48,197 nucleotides of DNA, taken from the IMG/VR virus record IMGVR_UViG_3300046455_000220, positions 1 to 48,197 of that record. One strand, given 5' to 3'. Source of the stretch: a virus. Numbering within the stretch: position 1 is the stretch's first letter; each line of letters starts with the position of its first letter. The notes beneath the pieces were generated by a model. It was not told the origin of the DNA, searched no databases, and saw only the letters and a program-made list of their open reading frames with translations. The translations under genes and the position numbers were made by a program. Below are positions 1-7,695 of the stretch, piece by piece.

Positions 1-668
1 GAGCGCTTTTTAACGCTTTGGCTTTTCTTCCCGCTAGAACTAATCCCCCTCTTGTACGATGCACGTTTGAAGCCAATAAGGTCACTTTCCTTGCAACCGA
101 CTGTTACACCATCGGGCAGGATTGGGCTGTAATGGAATCGGGCCCTAAGAGGCCCGTTGAGGTTTGGATAGATCAGAATGCAGCAAAAGAGATCGAGAGC
201 GCGGCACGCAAAGACCTCCTACCCAAATCACGCGCGCCGAACGGTTCGGACGGTAAAGGGACCGGGCTATTCACCTATCACCCTGGTGACGCTTTGCATT
301 TCACTCCACAACTCACAGGTGACCCCGCGTCCGGCCGTGACCACACGGGCCATTTCCCCGCTACACCCACAGCCGCAGGCGTGGTAACACCAGACGCACT
401 CTGGGGGGCCTCTGATGACCTCCTAGAGGTCCTGGAGGAGCGGGACCCGTACTTGCCCAACGTGGCCATGTTTGATCCTTCGCTACTCGGCAGGTTCGGG
501 AAGGTGAAAACCCCCGGAAAAGAATTGACGCACATGGACATGCATTTTGGTGACGCCTCTAACGTGGTCCTGGTCAAGATTGGGAGCCGCTTTAGGGGCG
601 CCATTATGGCCGTAGATAGAGGCCGTGCGGCCGAACACGAGAATATGGCACCGGAAGGACTTTGGTAA
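1..668 (+). CDS. Sliding-clamp-like protein, copy 1 (5' end outside window)
   Basis: The reading frame is open from the first bases of the window, so the N-terminus is missing; by comparison with the second copy at 45482 about 15 residues are lost. An ATDCYTIGQDWA stretch and a C-terminal FRGAIMAVDR stretch resemble the TD-x-R/L and C-terminal segments of bacterial DNA polymerase III beta clamps, which tether the polymerase to DNA. The complete copy is 236 aa, against about 370 aa for bacterial beta, so it would be a shortened clamp. The family call is a similarity judgement and could be wrong. It ends in TAATG, overlapping the next start. Differences from the second copy are mostly silent, which argues that it is under selection. 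Confidence 0.55.
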   Translation, partial: ALFNALAFLPARTNPPLVRCTFEANKVTFLATDCYTIGQDWAVMESGPKRPVEVWIDQNAAKEIESAARKDLLPKSRAPNGSDGKGTGLFTYHPGDALHFTPQLTGDPASGRDHTGHFPATPTAAGVVTPDALWGASDDLLEVLEERDPYLPNVAMFDPSLLGRFGKVKTPGKELTHMDMHFGDASNVVLVKIGSRFRGAIMAVDRGRAAEHENMAPEGLW

Positions 669-757
669 TGACCGCATCGGATTGGATCGCAGATGCTCTT
701 TTCTGGTTTGTCATCGGGGCTCTATCGTGGATCATCATGGAAGTGAGGCGTAAGTGA
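668..757 (+). CDS. 29-aa membrane peptide, copy 1
   Basis: The ATG overlaps the clamp stop (TAATG) and the TGA overlaps the GTG of the next gene (GTGA). The product is 29 aa with one hydrophobic helix (ALFWFVIGALSWIIMEV) followed by the basic tail RRK. The second copy at 46186 keeps the helix almost unchanged although the first few residues and the start position differ, which supports translation. No function is recognised. Translational coupling to the clamp gene suggests a fixed ratio to it. Confidence 0.6.
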   Translation: MTASDWIADALFWFVIGALSWIIMEVRRK

Positions 758-1203
758 ACAAAACCCAGGGGAAGGAGTGTTCTAGATGTAAGGAAGTTAA
801 GGACCTTTCGGGGTTTTACAAGAATCCTAATACCCGCGATGCGCGGCACTCGTGGTGTAAAGCCTGTATGACTGGATGGGCTAAGGAGCGTTACCAGTCT
901 CTCCCCCCTGACGAACGTTGGGCGGTTAAGCTATGGGCAAGCTTTAAAATCACGCCTGCCGAATATATCGAAATGCTGCAAAGTCAGGGCGGAGGTTGCG
1001 CCATATGCGGCCGTGCAGCCACGCCCGAAGATGCTAGGAGGCTAGCGGTAGACCATGACCATTCATGCTGTCCCGGGCGGCGAACATGTGGAAAGTGCAT
1101 TAGGGGATTGCTGTGTTTTCCCTGTAATAGTGGACTAGGGAAGTTTGGGGATGACCCTAACCTACTCCGCCGCGCCATTTCTTACATAGGGGGCAATTCG
1201 TGA
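754..1203 (+). CDS. HNH endonuclease, endonuclease VII-like
   Basis: A 149-aa protein starting at GTG inside the GTGA overlap. The N-terminal half has a CxxC pair (CSRC, then CKAC) and the C-terminal half has CAIC, the core LAVDHDHSCC, and RGLLCFPCNSGLGKF, the pattern of the recombination endonuclease VII (HNH) family with zinc-binding cysteines and catalytic His/Asn. Its stop overlaps the GTG of the next gene. The gene is absent from the otherwise collinear second copy, where the membrane peptide is directly followed by the winged-helix gene. It therefore behaves as an insertable free-standing homing-type cassette. A related but distinct gene lies at 7935. Confidence 0.85.
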   Translation: MNKTQGKECSRCKEVKDLSGFYKNPNTRDARHSWCKACMTGWAKERYQSLPPDERWAVKLWASFKITPAEYIEMLQSQGGGCAICGRAATPEDARRLAVDHDHSCCPGRRTCGKCIRGLLCFPCNSGLGKFGDDPNLLRRAISYIGGNS

Positions 1204-1418
1204 ATCGGACTCAGCTACGCGTTTTGGCCCTACTGCGTACCAAGCAATGGGTTTCGACCACTGAACTTTGTTCCCCCCAGGGTGGGGCGAATAACGGCAC
1301 CCGTAGGGTGCGGGAACTCAGAGAATTGGGCTACCCGATCGTTAAGCGGCATAAGGCCAATACGACCGATTGGGAATACAGCCTGATCATGCCTCAACAG
1401 GAGGAGGTCATTTTTTGA
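1200..1418 (+). CDS. Small winged-helix DNA-binding protein, copy 1
   Basis: A 72-aa protein starting at GTG in a GTGA overlap with the HNH gene. The pattern LRVLALL..W.ST.EL...GGANNGTRRVRELRELGYPI is a winged helix-turn-helix with a recognition helix and wing of the type found in many small actinophage regulators. The copy at 46269 is nearly identical in protein. It sits in a four- or five-gene translationally coupled chain starting at the clamp. Target unknown; it is one candidate for controlling the adjacent integrase. Confidence 0.65.
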   Translation: MNRTQLRVLALLRTKQWVSTTELCSPQGGANNGTRRVRELRELGYPIVKRHKANTTDWEYSLIMPQQEEVIF

Positions 1419-1591
1419 GGCGTAGGGGCGGAATGCTCATGTCACCCCGGACACGGGGTGTGCTTGCCGGACACTATCCGTGCTGCCCTGGTCATGACCA
1501 CGAGTCGACTAGTCGTGACCGACGGAGATGGCGCAAGAGGATGCGCCGGAAGGAGGAGCGGGCCTGGCTGGCCCAATGGCGGCATGAGTAA
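1415..1591 (+). CDS. Small basic Cys protein, copy 1
   Basis: The start is TTG at 1415, inside the stop of the winged-helix gene, with a GAGGAGG ribosome site at 1401-1407. The 58-aa product contains a CC pair (HYPCCPGHDH) and ends in a very basic segment RRRWRKRMRRKEERAWL. The second copy at 46484 is longer at the N-terminus, but conserves a Cys cluster and the RREERAWL tail, so the gene is real. Probably binds metal and nucleic acid; function unknown. Confidence 0.55.
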   Translation: MRRRGGMLMSPRTRGVLAGHYPCCPGHDHESTSRDRRRWRKRMRRKEERAWLAQWRHE

Positions 1592-1973
1592 GGCCCCCCA
1601 GGGCCTCCGGAGAGGTTAGGGCCCCTGGAGGGCCGTTACGCCCCAGCGGAAAGGGGGCCGGAGGCCCACCTAAAGGACGTGCGAACAGAGTACGGGCCAC
1701 CTGGGCCGATAGCAAGATCAGGAGGCAAACAGTATAGATCACCCCAGAAATGATCAATCCGGACAGACGCAAATGATCTGGACCGAAAGTAGCGGAAATA
1801 ACGAATCCGGCTATAGGCGCCTTTTGGAAATCTTGTTCACCCCTCCGCAAGCGCGCGGCGCGCATGATACGTTGCGATCAACACAGGAAACCCCGGCAGG
1901 CTAGGCCTACCGGGGTCCCGTTCCGCAACAGCGCGCCAACGCTTTGCGGGATGGCCAGTCTGGAGGGACTGAC
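1592..1973. promoter_or_regulatory. Conserved leader region upstream of integrase
   Basis: 382 bp without a convincing gene. It begins with GC-rich hairpins (1592-1680), followed by about 200 bp nearly identical to 46830-47000 in the second copy, and a hairpin CCCCGG...CCGGGG (1891-1915) just before the integrase. A minus-strand frame with a hydrophobic segment (1865 leftwards) exists in both copies, but most differences between copies change amino acids and the frame diverges at its end, so I do not call it a gene. Serine-integrase attP sites often lie next to the integrase, so this is one candidate location for attP. Confidence 0.4.
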
Positions 1974-4043
1974 ATGGGTAATAGTACAGGTCTGCTTGCG
2001 CGCGGCGAAACGGCCCCGGGCACACCGCCCCTTACGGGCACGTTCCAAGGTCCGGTTAGGACCACACGCGCGGCCCTTATGGCCCGTGTCTCGACCGCCG
2101 AACAAGTCGACGGATACGGAATCAAAGTCCAAATCCAGGCTGGGGAAGCACATATAGCGGGGAAAAAGGGCTGGATTCTCCCTAAGGAACTCATCTTTAT
2201 TGATGAGGGCGTTTCCGGATCCGTTATCGACCGTCCCGCAATGCTGCGCCTGGAAGAGGCCGCGCGGGCGGGCCTCATTGACGTAATCGTAGTCCACAAG
2301 TTTGACCGCATTGGCCGTACGGGTCGTGCGTTCTGGTCCTGGATTTGGGCAATGGAAGATTTGGGAATTTCCTTTGTCTCCGTAACCCAGAATATTGACT
2401 CCAGTACCAAATTCGGCAAACAGCAATTGCAATTTTATGCCATGATGGCAGAGGCCGAATGGGACCTTATTCGGGACCGGACGGTTAGCGGTCGGAATAC
2501 CGCAGCACTTGAGGGCCGCTGGCCTAGCGGCACTCCCGCTTACGGGCACAAGTCGGTAGGCCCCCGCAAAAAGCGTATGGCTGTCGTCAATAAGAAGGAA
2601 GCCAAGGTAATCAAGACTGCCACTGAACTAATTCTAGATCAGGGCATGACTGCCGAGGATGCGGCACGGGAACTGAATTCCCTTGGTTACCGCACCCGTA
2701 CGGGCGCACAGTGGACCGGGCCTAACCTTACGGCGCGCCTTAAGAGCGCTACCGTTCGGGGGGAGTTCATTTACCGTAATCCCGATAAGTCGGGGAACAA
2801 GGTAAAGATGAACATTGATGGGACTCCCCTTTACGGGGACAGCATCACCATTAAGCTCCCCAAGATTCTTTCCAAGAAGCGGCATAACGCGCTGCTCGCT
2901 CGATTTAAGCTGCGCTCCCGTCCTAAGACGTCCTTTCAGGATTACCCCCTTTCTACCCGCATCGTGAGCGGGTGTGGACACTACACAGGAAGGTTTGACC
3001 GCACTAACGGGCAGAGGTTTTATCACTGCCTTAACCGTGCGGGTAAGCCGTGCAACGATCTGCCCATCGTTGCGGACGATATTGATAACGCCGTCTGGGG
3101 GAAGATTTCCGAGACGATTAACGACAGGGAGCAACTAGAGAGGATCGCCCAAGACTGGGTTAAGAAGATTCCCGGGGACATCAAAGATAAGCGGAAGCGC
3201 GTCGACGCCCTCACTAGGAGCGTCGAAAGGATTGAAACTGACCTAGTCACGGCAACGGTAAACCTTGCCACCATGACCGGCATTACCGAAAACATTAAAG
3301 CGGCTGCACTCGACAGGCTGAATACCGACCTTATGGGGGAACGGGAGTTGCTGCGGGAGGCCGAGGAAATCCTTAAGGAACACGAGGAGGTGGAGGCTCG
3401 CGTTAACTCGGTTATGGCCGTGGTGGAGTCGGCGCAAGCCAAAATCCGGGAAATCTCTCTCTCCGAAATGGCGGAGGTTATGGAGATCTTCAAGATTAGG
3501 GTTGAGCTTGCGGGGACCCTTAAGGGGAACCGTCCGGGCACTCCGTGCAAGATGTCTTCCTGGCACGAGGAAACGGGGGAGCTAGTCCCGGACTATGTGA
3601 GCGAGGATGAGTGGCCGGACGTTGAGGCGTTCCTCCGGGAGTCCCTTGGGCGACGCATGCCGTTCGTGCGGTCTGGTACGCCCCTGCGGGTGCAGATCAA
3701 CGGGGTGTTGTACAGGCTGCGGCATAACTGTGCGTTCTCGGAGGTCCCGGAGGAGTACGGGACCATGCAGACGCTCAAGAAGAGGCAAGAACAGCTCTGG
3801 GGGGCCGAGGTGTGGCCGCAGTTGGTGAAGGTGCTGAACATGCGCCGTCCGGGTGCTCCCATGCCTCCTGTCCGCTACCTGCCGCCTCTGATCATCAGGG
3901 GTGAGCTAGTTGGGGACCTCCGGTTGGTAGGCACCGACACCGCAGCAGACAAACAGCCTTCAACAAGGCCGTTCGGGAAGTGGAGTAAGGGGACCGACCT
4001 AGCAACAGCGCGTGGACTGCCGTTCGCCCTACTCACGAACTAG
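1974..4043 (+). CDS. int: Large serine recombinase (integrase), copy 1
   Basis: 689 aa, started at ATG 1974 because GGAGGG lies 6 bp upstream and both copies share this arrangement. The N-terminal catalytic domain has ARVSTAEQ (nucleophile Ser), DEGVSGSVIDRP and VVHKFDRIGRTGRAFW, then the recombinase domain (TPAYGHKS... RTRTGAQW), a zinc-ribbon remnant (SGCGHYTG ... YHCLNRAGKPC) and a long coiled-coil region (about residues 390-490). It catalyses site-specific integration by attP x attB recombination. No directionality factor is recognised. The C-terminal roughly 130 residues extend beyond the usual core. Confidence 0.95.
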   Translation: MGNSTGLLARGETAPGTPPLTGTFQGPVRTTRAALMARVSTAEQVDGYGIKVQIQAGEAHIAGKKGWILPKELIFIDEGVSGSVIDRPAMLRLEEAARAGLIDVIVVHKFDRIGRTGRAFWSWIWAMEDLGISFVSVTQNIDSSTKFGKQQLQFYAMMAEAEWDLIRDRTVSGRNTAALEGRWPSGTPAYGHKSVGPRKKRMAVVNKKEAKVIKTATELILDQGMTAEDAARELNSLGYRTRTGAQWTGPNLTARLKSATVRGEFIYRNPDKSGNKVKMNIDGTPLYGDSITIKLPKILSKKRHNALLARFKLRSRPKTSFQDYPLSTRIVSGCGHYTGRFDRTNGQRFYHCLNRAGKPCNDLPIVADDIDNAVWGKISETINDREQLERIAQDWVKKIPGDIKDKRKRVDALTRSVERIETDLVTATVNLATMTGITENIKAAALDRLNTDLMGERELLREAEEILKEHEEVEARVNSVMAVVESAQAKIREISLSEMAEVMEIFKIRVELAGTLKGNRPGTPCKMSSWHEETGELVPDYVSEDEWPDVEAFLRESLGRRMPFVRSGTPLRVQINGVLYRLRHNCAFSEVPEEYGTMQTLKKRQEQLWGAEVWPQLVKVLNMRRPGAPMPPVRYLPPLIIRGELVGDLRLVGTDTAADKQPSTRPFGKWSKGTDLATARGLPFALLTN

Positions 4044-4457
4044 GCAGCACGGAGGCCCTGGAGGGCCCTGGGAGACCCGTAGAGGGCCCCGGGGCCCTCC
4101 CAGTGCGTCTAGGGGCCAGAGGGGCCCCAGGGGGCAGGGCGTAACGCTTCCGGGCAGGGAGCCGCTTACTGTCCCGGGACACGTCTCTACGCGGGTTGAC
4201 CCCTTGCGGCGCCTGGAACTTGAGCCGAACGTGAATCTTTCTCAGTATTTGCGAGACGACCGAACACCCCGCTAGTGTGTCCGTAACAGAGCGATGATCC
4301 CCGAAAGGTTGTACTCCTCACCGCGTGATCCACGCCACACGAGAAAGGGTTACGCACACACCTGGGGTGTGTGCTACGGTGTGAATACAACACCGGAGGA
4401 GCACAACGACGAATGTCACCGAAACTCACCGCACAGTTAGAGACCTAGGATAATTTC
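4044..4457. promoter_or_regulatory. Regulatory gap between integrase and HTH gene
   Basis: Starts with GC-rich hairpins (4049-4140) that may end integrase transcription. A degenerate operator copy is at 4262-4282 and a perfect one at 4354-4374, followed by TACGGT (4375-4380) as a possible -10. A strong GGAGGAG (4395-4401) precedes a possible 11-codon leader ORF (ATG 4413, stop TAG 4446). Directly before the HTH gene is TAGGAT-N6-ATG, which would give a leaderless transcript. This is the second candidate location for attP or an inter-prophage junction. Confidence 0.5.
4354..4374. promoter_or_regulatory. 21-bp operator palindrome upstream of HTH gene
   Basis: Perfect 9-bp arms GCACACACC and GGTGTGTGC around TGG. 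In the standard frame of this regulon the -35 would be ACGCAC and the -10 TACGGT (4375-4380), so the promoter is weaker than those in the cassette island. Its position just before a helix-turn-helix gene would suit autoregulation. Confidence 0.7.
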
Positions 4458-4460
4458 ATG
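4446..4460 (+). promoter_or_regulatory. Possible leaderless promoter -10 for the HTH gene
   Basis: TAGGAT ends 6 bp before the ATG at 4458, the spacing expected if transcription starts at the A of the start codon. There is no Shine-Dalgarno at this start. Three other genes (41707, 41988, 44452) share the arrangement. Confidence 0.5.
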
Positions 4461-4889
4461 TCTTCCCCCCTCAGCCGTAAGCCTCATCCCAACCCGGAAA
4501 TTGAGGCCACGATTAAGGCTGTGTACGACAATGCGGGACAGCAGGTTCGTACATATGCGGAGGCCGCCGCATATCTGGGAGTAAGCAAAAACACCATTGC
4601 TTCCCGCTTGCGGAGGGCGGACCTATCAGCCCTAAGCGCGGTGCCTTACGAGGATTACACGCCCGAAAATGTCGACCCTGAACACTTTGGTGATCGGGAG
4701 CACATTATGCTCCGCACACTTGCGGAGGAAGCGTCGGGCATGCGTATTAGTGACAAACGACAGAGGGAACTTGACCGCTTTAAGACAAAGTCCCTTAATC
4801 TCGTCGTTGTGTACGACCCAGAATACGGCTATTACTGGCGTAAGCGCGGCCAGCGTGACCGTGATTTCTGGGTGGTCCAAGAGGACTAG
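4458..4889 (+). CDS. Helix-turn-helix protein, candidate phage regulator
   Basis: 143 aa. Residues about 30-55 (RTYAEAAAYLGVSKNTIASR) form a clear helix-turn-helix; the rest has no recognised domain and ends in an aromatic, basic segment (YGYYWRKRGQRDRDFW). It lacks a Shine-Dalgarno and has TAGGAT-N6-ATG, typical of leaderless messages such as those of several phage repressors. A perfect 21-bp operator lies 84 bp upstream. It is one of the candidates for the protein that reads the phage-wide operator; that link is inference. Confidence 0.7.
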   Translation: MSSPLSRKPHPNPEIEATIKAVYDNAGQQVRTYAEAAAYLGVSKNTIASRLRRADLSALSAVPYEDYTPENVDPEHFGDREHIMLRTLAEEASGMRISDKRQRELDRFKTKSLNLVVVYDPEYGYYWRKRGQRDRDFWVVQED

Positions 4890-4907
4890 CCTTTGCAACA
4901 CTGCTTA

Positions 4908-4948
4908 ACGGGGTCCCCGGCAAACCGGCCGGTGTGGCCCCTTTCTTT
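4908..4948 (+). terminator. Hairpin after HTH gene
   Basis: GGGGTCCCCGG / CCGGCCGGTGTGGCCCC stem region followed by a T-rich run (TTTCTTTT). Imperfect stem, so moderate support. Confidence 0.4.
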
Positions 4949-5042
4949 TGCCCTACAGGCAAATTGGTCGACAATGCCGAACGATGGTTGAACGCGTTAC
5001 CAACTCTTTATTGAGTGTGAAGGAAATGTGTGAAGATAGCGC

Positions 5043-5071
5043 TTGACCTGCGGGTATGTGAAGCATACGCT
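5043..5071 (+). promoter_or_regulatory. Strong early promoter
   Basis: TTGACC (5043-5048), exactly 17 bp, TACGCT (5066-5071). The spacer contains an inverted repeat GTATG-TGAAG-CATAC that reaches into the -10 and could be an operator different from the 21-bp class. It would drive the replication operon that starts at 5166. Confidence 0.65.
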
Positions 5072-5165
5072 TTCCATACGCACCGAGGGTAAGAAGGGGG
5101 TTAACCCCCGGTAAGCGCTTTACATCAGAGGGTTTTAGGGCCCCTACAGACAGGAAAAACGCAAA

Positions 5166-5549
5166 GTGTCGCACGCTGCGGGCGGATGCTCTGCCATGAT
5201 GGATGACCCTAGCGGAAGGGTCTACCGGACTGTAAGAATTGACTTTGACGCCAAAGTAGAAGTCGGTTTCGATACAGACCATAAGCGCCTTTACGTAGCC
5301 CTGGGGGAAGACTGTGACTGGTCCCTGGCTGGCCAAACCCTAAAGGGCAATGAGGCCCTTTTCGGGGAACCGGTAATCGAGGATGTTCGAGGCGACAGGT
5401 TGTGGTACGAATGGAATGTTCCGACTGAATACATCGCCCGGTACTTTCCCCACGTACGAAGCAAAGAGGACGTTCCGCACGAGCACGCTATCCCCGACTT
5501 CTACGGCCTCCCCGGGGCCGCGAGTGAAAAAGGAGGCCATATATCGTAG
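5166..5549 (+). CDS. Unknown protein, first gene of early operon
   Basis: 127 aa from GTG 5166; a start at ATG 5196 or 5199 is also possible, since no clear Shine-Dalgarno decides. Acidic, single-domain looking (FDAKVEVGFDTDHKRLYVAL, YFPHVRSKEDVPHEH), no motif recognised. The 3' end overlaps the start of the nuclease gene, and its last codons carry that gene's AGGAGG. Confidence 0.6.
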   Translation: MSHAAGGCSAMMDDPSGRVYRTVRIDFDAKVEVGFDTDHKRLYVALGEDCDWSLAGQTLKGNEALFGEPVIEDVRGDRLWYEWNVPTEYIARYFPHVRSKEDVPHEHAIPDFYGLPGAASEKGGHIS

Positions 5550-6328
5550 CGCATAAAAGCGTATCCCAATTCCTCGCCTACTCTGGATGCTCCGAGCGTT
5601 ACCGGCTAGAGCGTCTCGATAAGGTGCCACAGACCCCCGCCGGTTGGACGCTACAGGGTCTTGCGGTACATGAGGCAATAGAGGCATGGGAACGCTCTAA
5701 CAGAACAATGGACATGGCGGGCGCCACCGACGTTTACGAGTCGGCATGGCGCCTTCACCTTTCCCGCATGCTAAAGGATGAGCCAGACACTGATAAATGG
5801 ATGACTGGCAATCCTCGCACTAAGGGCAGCGTGGACCTTAGCCGTAGATTCGGCCGAGGGGTCGAGCAACTAGAGCGTTACATCCATAACGCTCTAAACG
5901 AGGGGTGGACCATTTGGGAAACCCCCGACTATGAGCCCGCAATAGAGTTGCCCTTTAAAATCTTCCTCGGTACCATTGAGGTAGTTGGGTATATCGACCA
6001 AATCAGAGAATACCCGGACGGCAGTCTAAGGATCGTCGACCTGAAATCGGGAACGAAAATTCCCGCATGGGACTTTCAGCTAGGCGTTTACCGCCTTGCA
6101 ATTATTGAGTCTTATGGGGTAGAGATTAACGACGGGTCATTCCTTATGCTTAAGGACGATAAAGAGGTTGGCCCGACTGATCTCACCCGTTACACTTCGG
6201 AACGGCTAAAGGCATGGTTTGATGGCCTAAACCGTGGCATAGAATCCGAATCATTCATCCCTAATGTCGGGGATCAATGCCGGATATGTAGTGTATGGAA
6301 GTACTGTTCAGCCAAGGAAAGGAACTAA
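5543..6328 (+). CDS. RecB/Cas4-like PD-(D/E)xK nuclease with apparent ATC start
   Basis: Residues SVSQFLAYSGCSERYRLERL, GLAVHEAIEAWE, VVGYIDQIREYPDGSLRIVD-LKSG and the Cys-containing C-terminus (DQCRICSVWKYC) match the RecB-family exonuclease/Cas4 layout: the IDQ...IVDLKSG is the catalytic D-(D/E)xK core and the Cys residues likely bind an Fe-S cluster. The conserved N-terminus lies upstream of the first GTG (5624). In this frame, between the stop at 5525 and 5624, there is no ATG, GTG, TTG or CTG; ATC at 5543 stands 6 bp after AGGAGG (5531-5536). Likely role: DNA end processing in replication or recombination. 261 aa. Confidence 0.8.
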   Translation: MVAHKSVSQFLAYSGCSERYRLERLDKVPQTPAGWTLQGLAVHEAIEAWERSNRTMDMAGATDVYESAWRLHLSRMLKDEPDTDKWMTGNPRTKGSVDLSRRFGRGVEQLERYIHNALNEGWTIWETPDYEPAIELPFKIFLGTIEVVGYIDQIREYPDGSLRIVDLKSGTKIPAWDFQLGVYRLAIIESYGVEINDGSFLMLKDDKEVGPTDLTRYTSERLKAWFDGLNRGIESESFIPNVGDQCRICSVWKYCSAKERN

Positions 6329-6329
6329 A

Positions 6330-6836
6330 TTGGATAACGAAAACGGACGTCCCGAGGTAGCCTTTAATAGCGGTATCACGGTTACGGTTAAGGCTGGCCC
6401 CGGTTACGATGCTCCGTGGATCGTCATTCACGCCACGGACGCGGACCATGCGGATGCGATGATCCAGGAGGCGCAGCGGGTACGCCTTACCGAAAGCGTC
6501 GGTAACCTCCATAACGAGTTTGCGGCTATCGAGTTGCTTAAGCGTGAGCTTGGAGCGACGGAGGTTAAGGGCAATGGACGCTCTTACGGGTCGTCTAACG
6601 GCGGGAACGGCGGTGGTCGCTCCTATGGTGGTGGAGGCGGTAATCAGGGTGGAGGTGGAGGCGGAGCGGCCCCTAGCGGCCCTCCGGCGAACCATGATCT
6701 TGCGACCGAATGCCGACACGGTGAAAAGAACTATGTGAGCGGCATTTCCCAGAAGACTAACAAGCCGTGGTTTGGCTTTGACTGCCCCCAGAATTACAAG
6801 CAGGGTGAATGTGCTAGGTTCGCTAAGGCCGGGTAA
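6330..6836 (+). CDS. ssDNA-binding-like protein with Gly-rich linker and zinc-type tail
   Basis: 168 aa from TTG 6330, with AAAGGA 6 bp upstream. The N-terminal ~85 residues carry VAFNSGITVTVKAGPGYDAPWIV; residues about 90-130 are a Gly/Ser-rich flexible linker; the tail has TECRHGEKNYVSG...KPWFGFDCP, a Cys/His set seen in actinophage single-strand-binding-like proteins. The place between a RecB-like nuclease and a DnaB-like ATPase fits a role at ssDNA. The exact SSB call is inference. Confidence 0.6.
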   Translation: MDNENGRPEVAFNSGITVTVKAGPGYDAPWIVIHATDADHADAMIQEAQRVRLTESVGNLHNEFAAIELLKRELGATEVKGNGRSYGSSNGGNGGGRSYGGGGGNQGGGGGGAAPSGPPANHDLATECRHGEKNYVSGISQKTNKPWFGFDCPQNYKQGECARFAKAG

Positions 6837-6860
6837 CCGGTCTTTTTTTTACCCAAGAAT

Positions 6861-6881
6861 GCACACCCCCTGGGTGTGTGC
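6861..6881. promoter_or_regulatory. 21-bp operator inside the early operon
   Basis: GCACACCCC-CTG-GGTGTGTGC, perfect outer arms. On the plus strand the -35 position reads ATGCAC, but the -10 position (6882-6887, ACGGAA) has no -10 resemblance. It may act as a repressor site that blocks elongation rather than as a promoter. Confidence 0.7.
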
Positions 6882-6896
6882 ACGGAAGTAGGTTGA

Positions 6897-7685
6897 TTGC
6901 TTACCCTCGTACGTGCCCGCCAATTGGCAGGCAAAGCGGGTGAGCCTCTACCAACCGCATTCCCCGCCCTTGAAAAGGCGGGGGTGCATATCCGGCGCGG
7001 ACAGCTAACGCTAATCGCGGCAGGATCCGGCACCGGAAAGTCAGCGTTTACGCTCACCGTGGCCTCAAGGGCAGAGGTACCCACCCTATATTTTTCCGCC
7101 GACTCCGACGCCTTTACCCAATACACGCGATTGGGTGCCATGCTTACAGAAACCCCCGTATGGGCGGTTGAAAAAGATATGGACGCAGGCAAATCGGTTC
7201 ACTACGATACACAAATAAATAACCTTGATTACCTACGCTGGGAATTCGACGCAGCACCAACGCTTGACACGTTGGATATGGATATCAGGGCTTTCGGATA
7301 TACGTATGGATGCTGGCCACAGATGGTAATCGTGGACAATATCAAAAACGTCTGGACGGAATCCGAAAACGAAAACAACCGCTACAGTGAGATTATCGAT
7401 TACCTGCACGAACTAGCCCGTAAAACGGGCGCGGCGGTAGTCGCCCTCCACCACCTTACCGGCGAATACGACGACGGTATAAAGCCTGCCCCAATGTCTT
7501 CCCTACTGGGCAAGGTATCCAAGATTCCGGCAATGATCCTAACCCTCCATAAAGAGGGTAGCTCGGATTTCGAGAATCTAAAACTTAACGTGTCAGTGGT
7601 AAAGAATCGCGGCGGAAAAGCTGACCCTTCTGGGCAATGGTTCATTACTCTTCCTGCTAATCTCGAATACATGCAGATCGGATAA
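6897..7685 (+). CDS. DnaB-like replicative ATPase/helicase (RecA fold)
   Basis: 262 aa from TTG 6897 (an in-frame stop lies just upstream). Walker A is GSGTGKSAF (about residue 43), Walker B is PQMVIVDNIKN, followed by ALHHLTG and a C-terminal VVKNRGGK basic motif, the order found in DnaB C-terminal domains (AAA-like RecA ATPases). The N-terminal DnaB domain is missing, so it could be a loader-type or minimal helicase. Next to primase genes in the same operon. Confidence 0.75.
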   Translation: MLTLVRARQLAGKAGEPLPTAFPALEKAGVHIRRGQLTLIAAGSGTGKSAFTLTVASRAEVPTLYFSADSDAFTQYTRLGAMLTETPVWAVEKDMDAGKSVHYDTQINNLDYLRWEFDAAPTLDTLDMDIRAFGYTYGCWPQMVIVDNIKNVWTESENENNRYSEIIDYLHELARKTGAAVVALHHLTGEYDDGIKPAPMSSLLGKVSKIPAMILTLHKEGSSDFENLKLNVSVVKNRGGKADPSGQWFITLPANLEYMQIG

Positions 7686-7695
7686 AGGAGAAAAC

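Noticed and set aside
1509-1865. Minus-strand frame with a hydrophobic segment upstream of integrase
   Set aside because: Changes between the two copies are mostly non-silent and the C-terminus is shifted by an indel, so no evidence of protein selection; kept only as an observation on conserved DNA.
1-2700. Ends of the window as phage direct terminal repeats
   Set aside because: The two copies differ at many bases and by a whole gene, whereas replicated terminal repeats are identical.
4413-4448. 11-codon leader peptide behind GGAGGAG
   Set aside because: The ribosome site is too far from the ATG and an overlapping ACG frame is equally possible; mentioned in the regulatory gap but not called as a gene.
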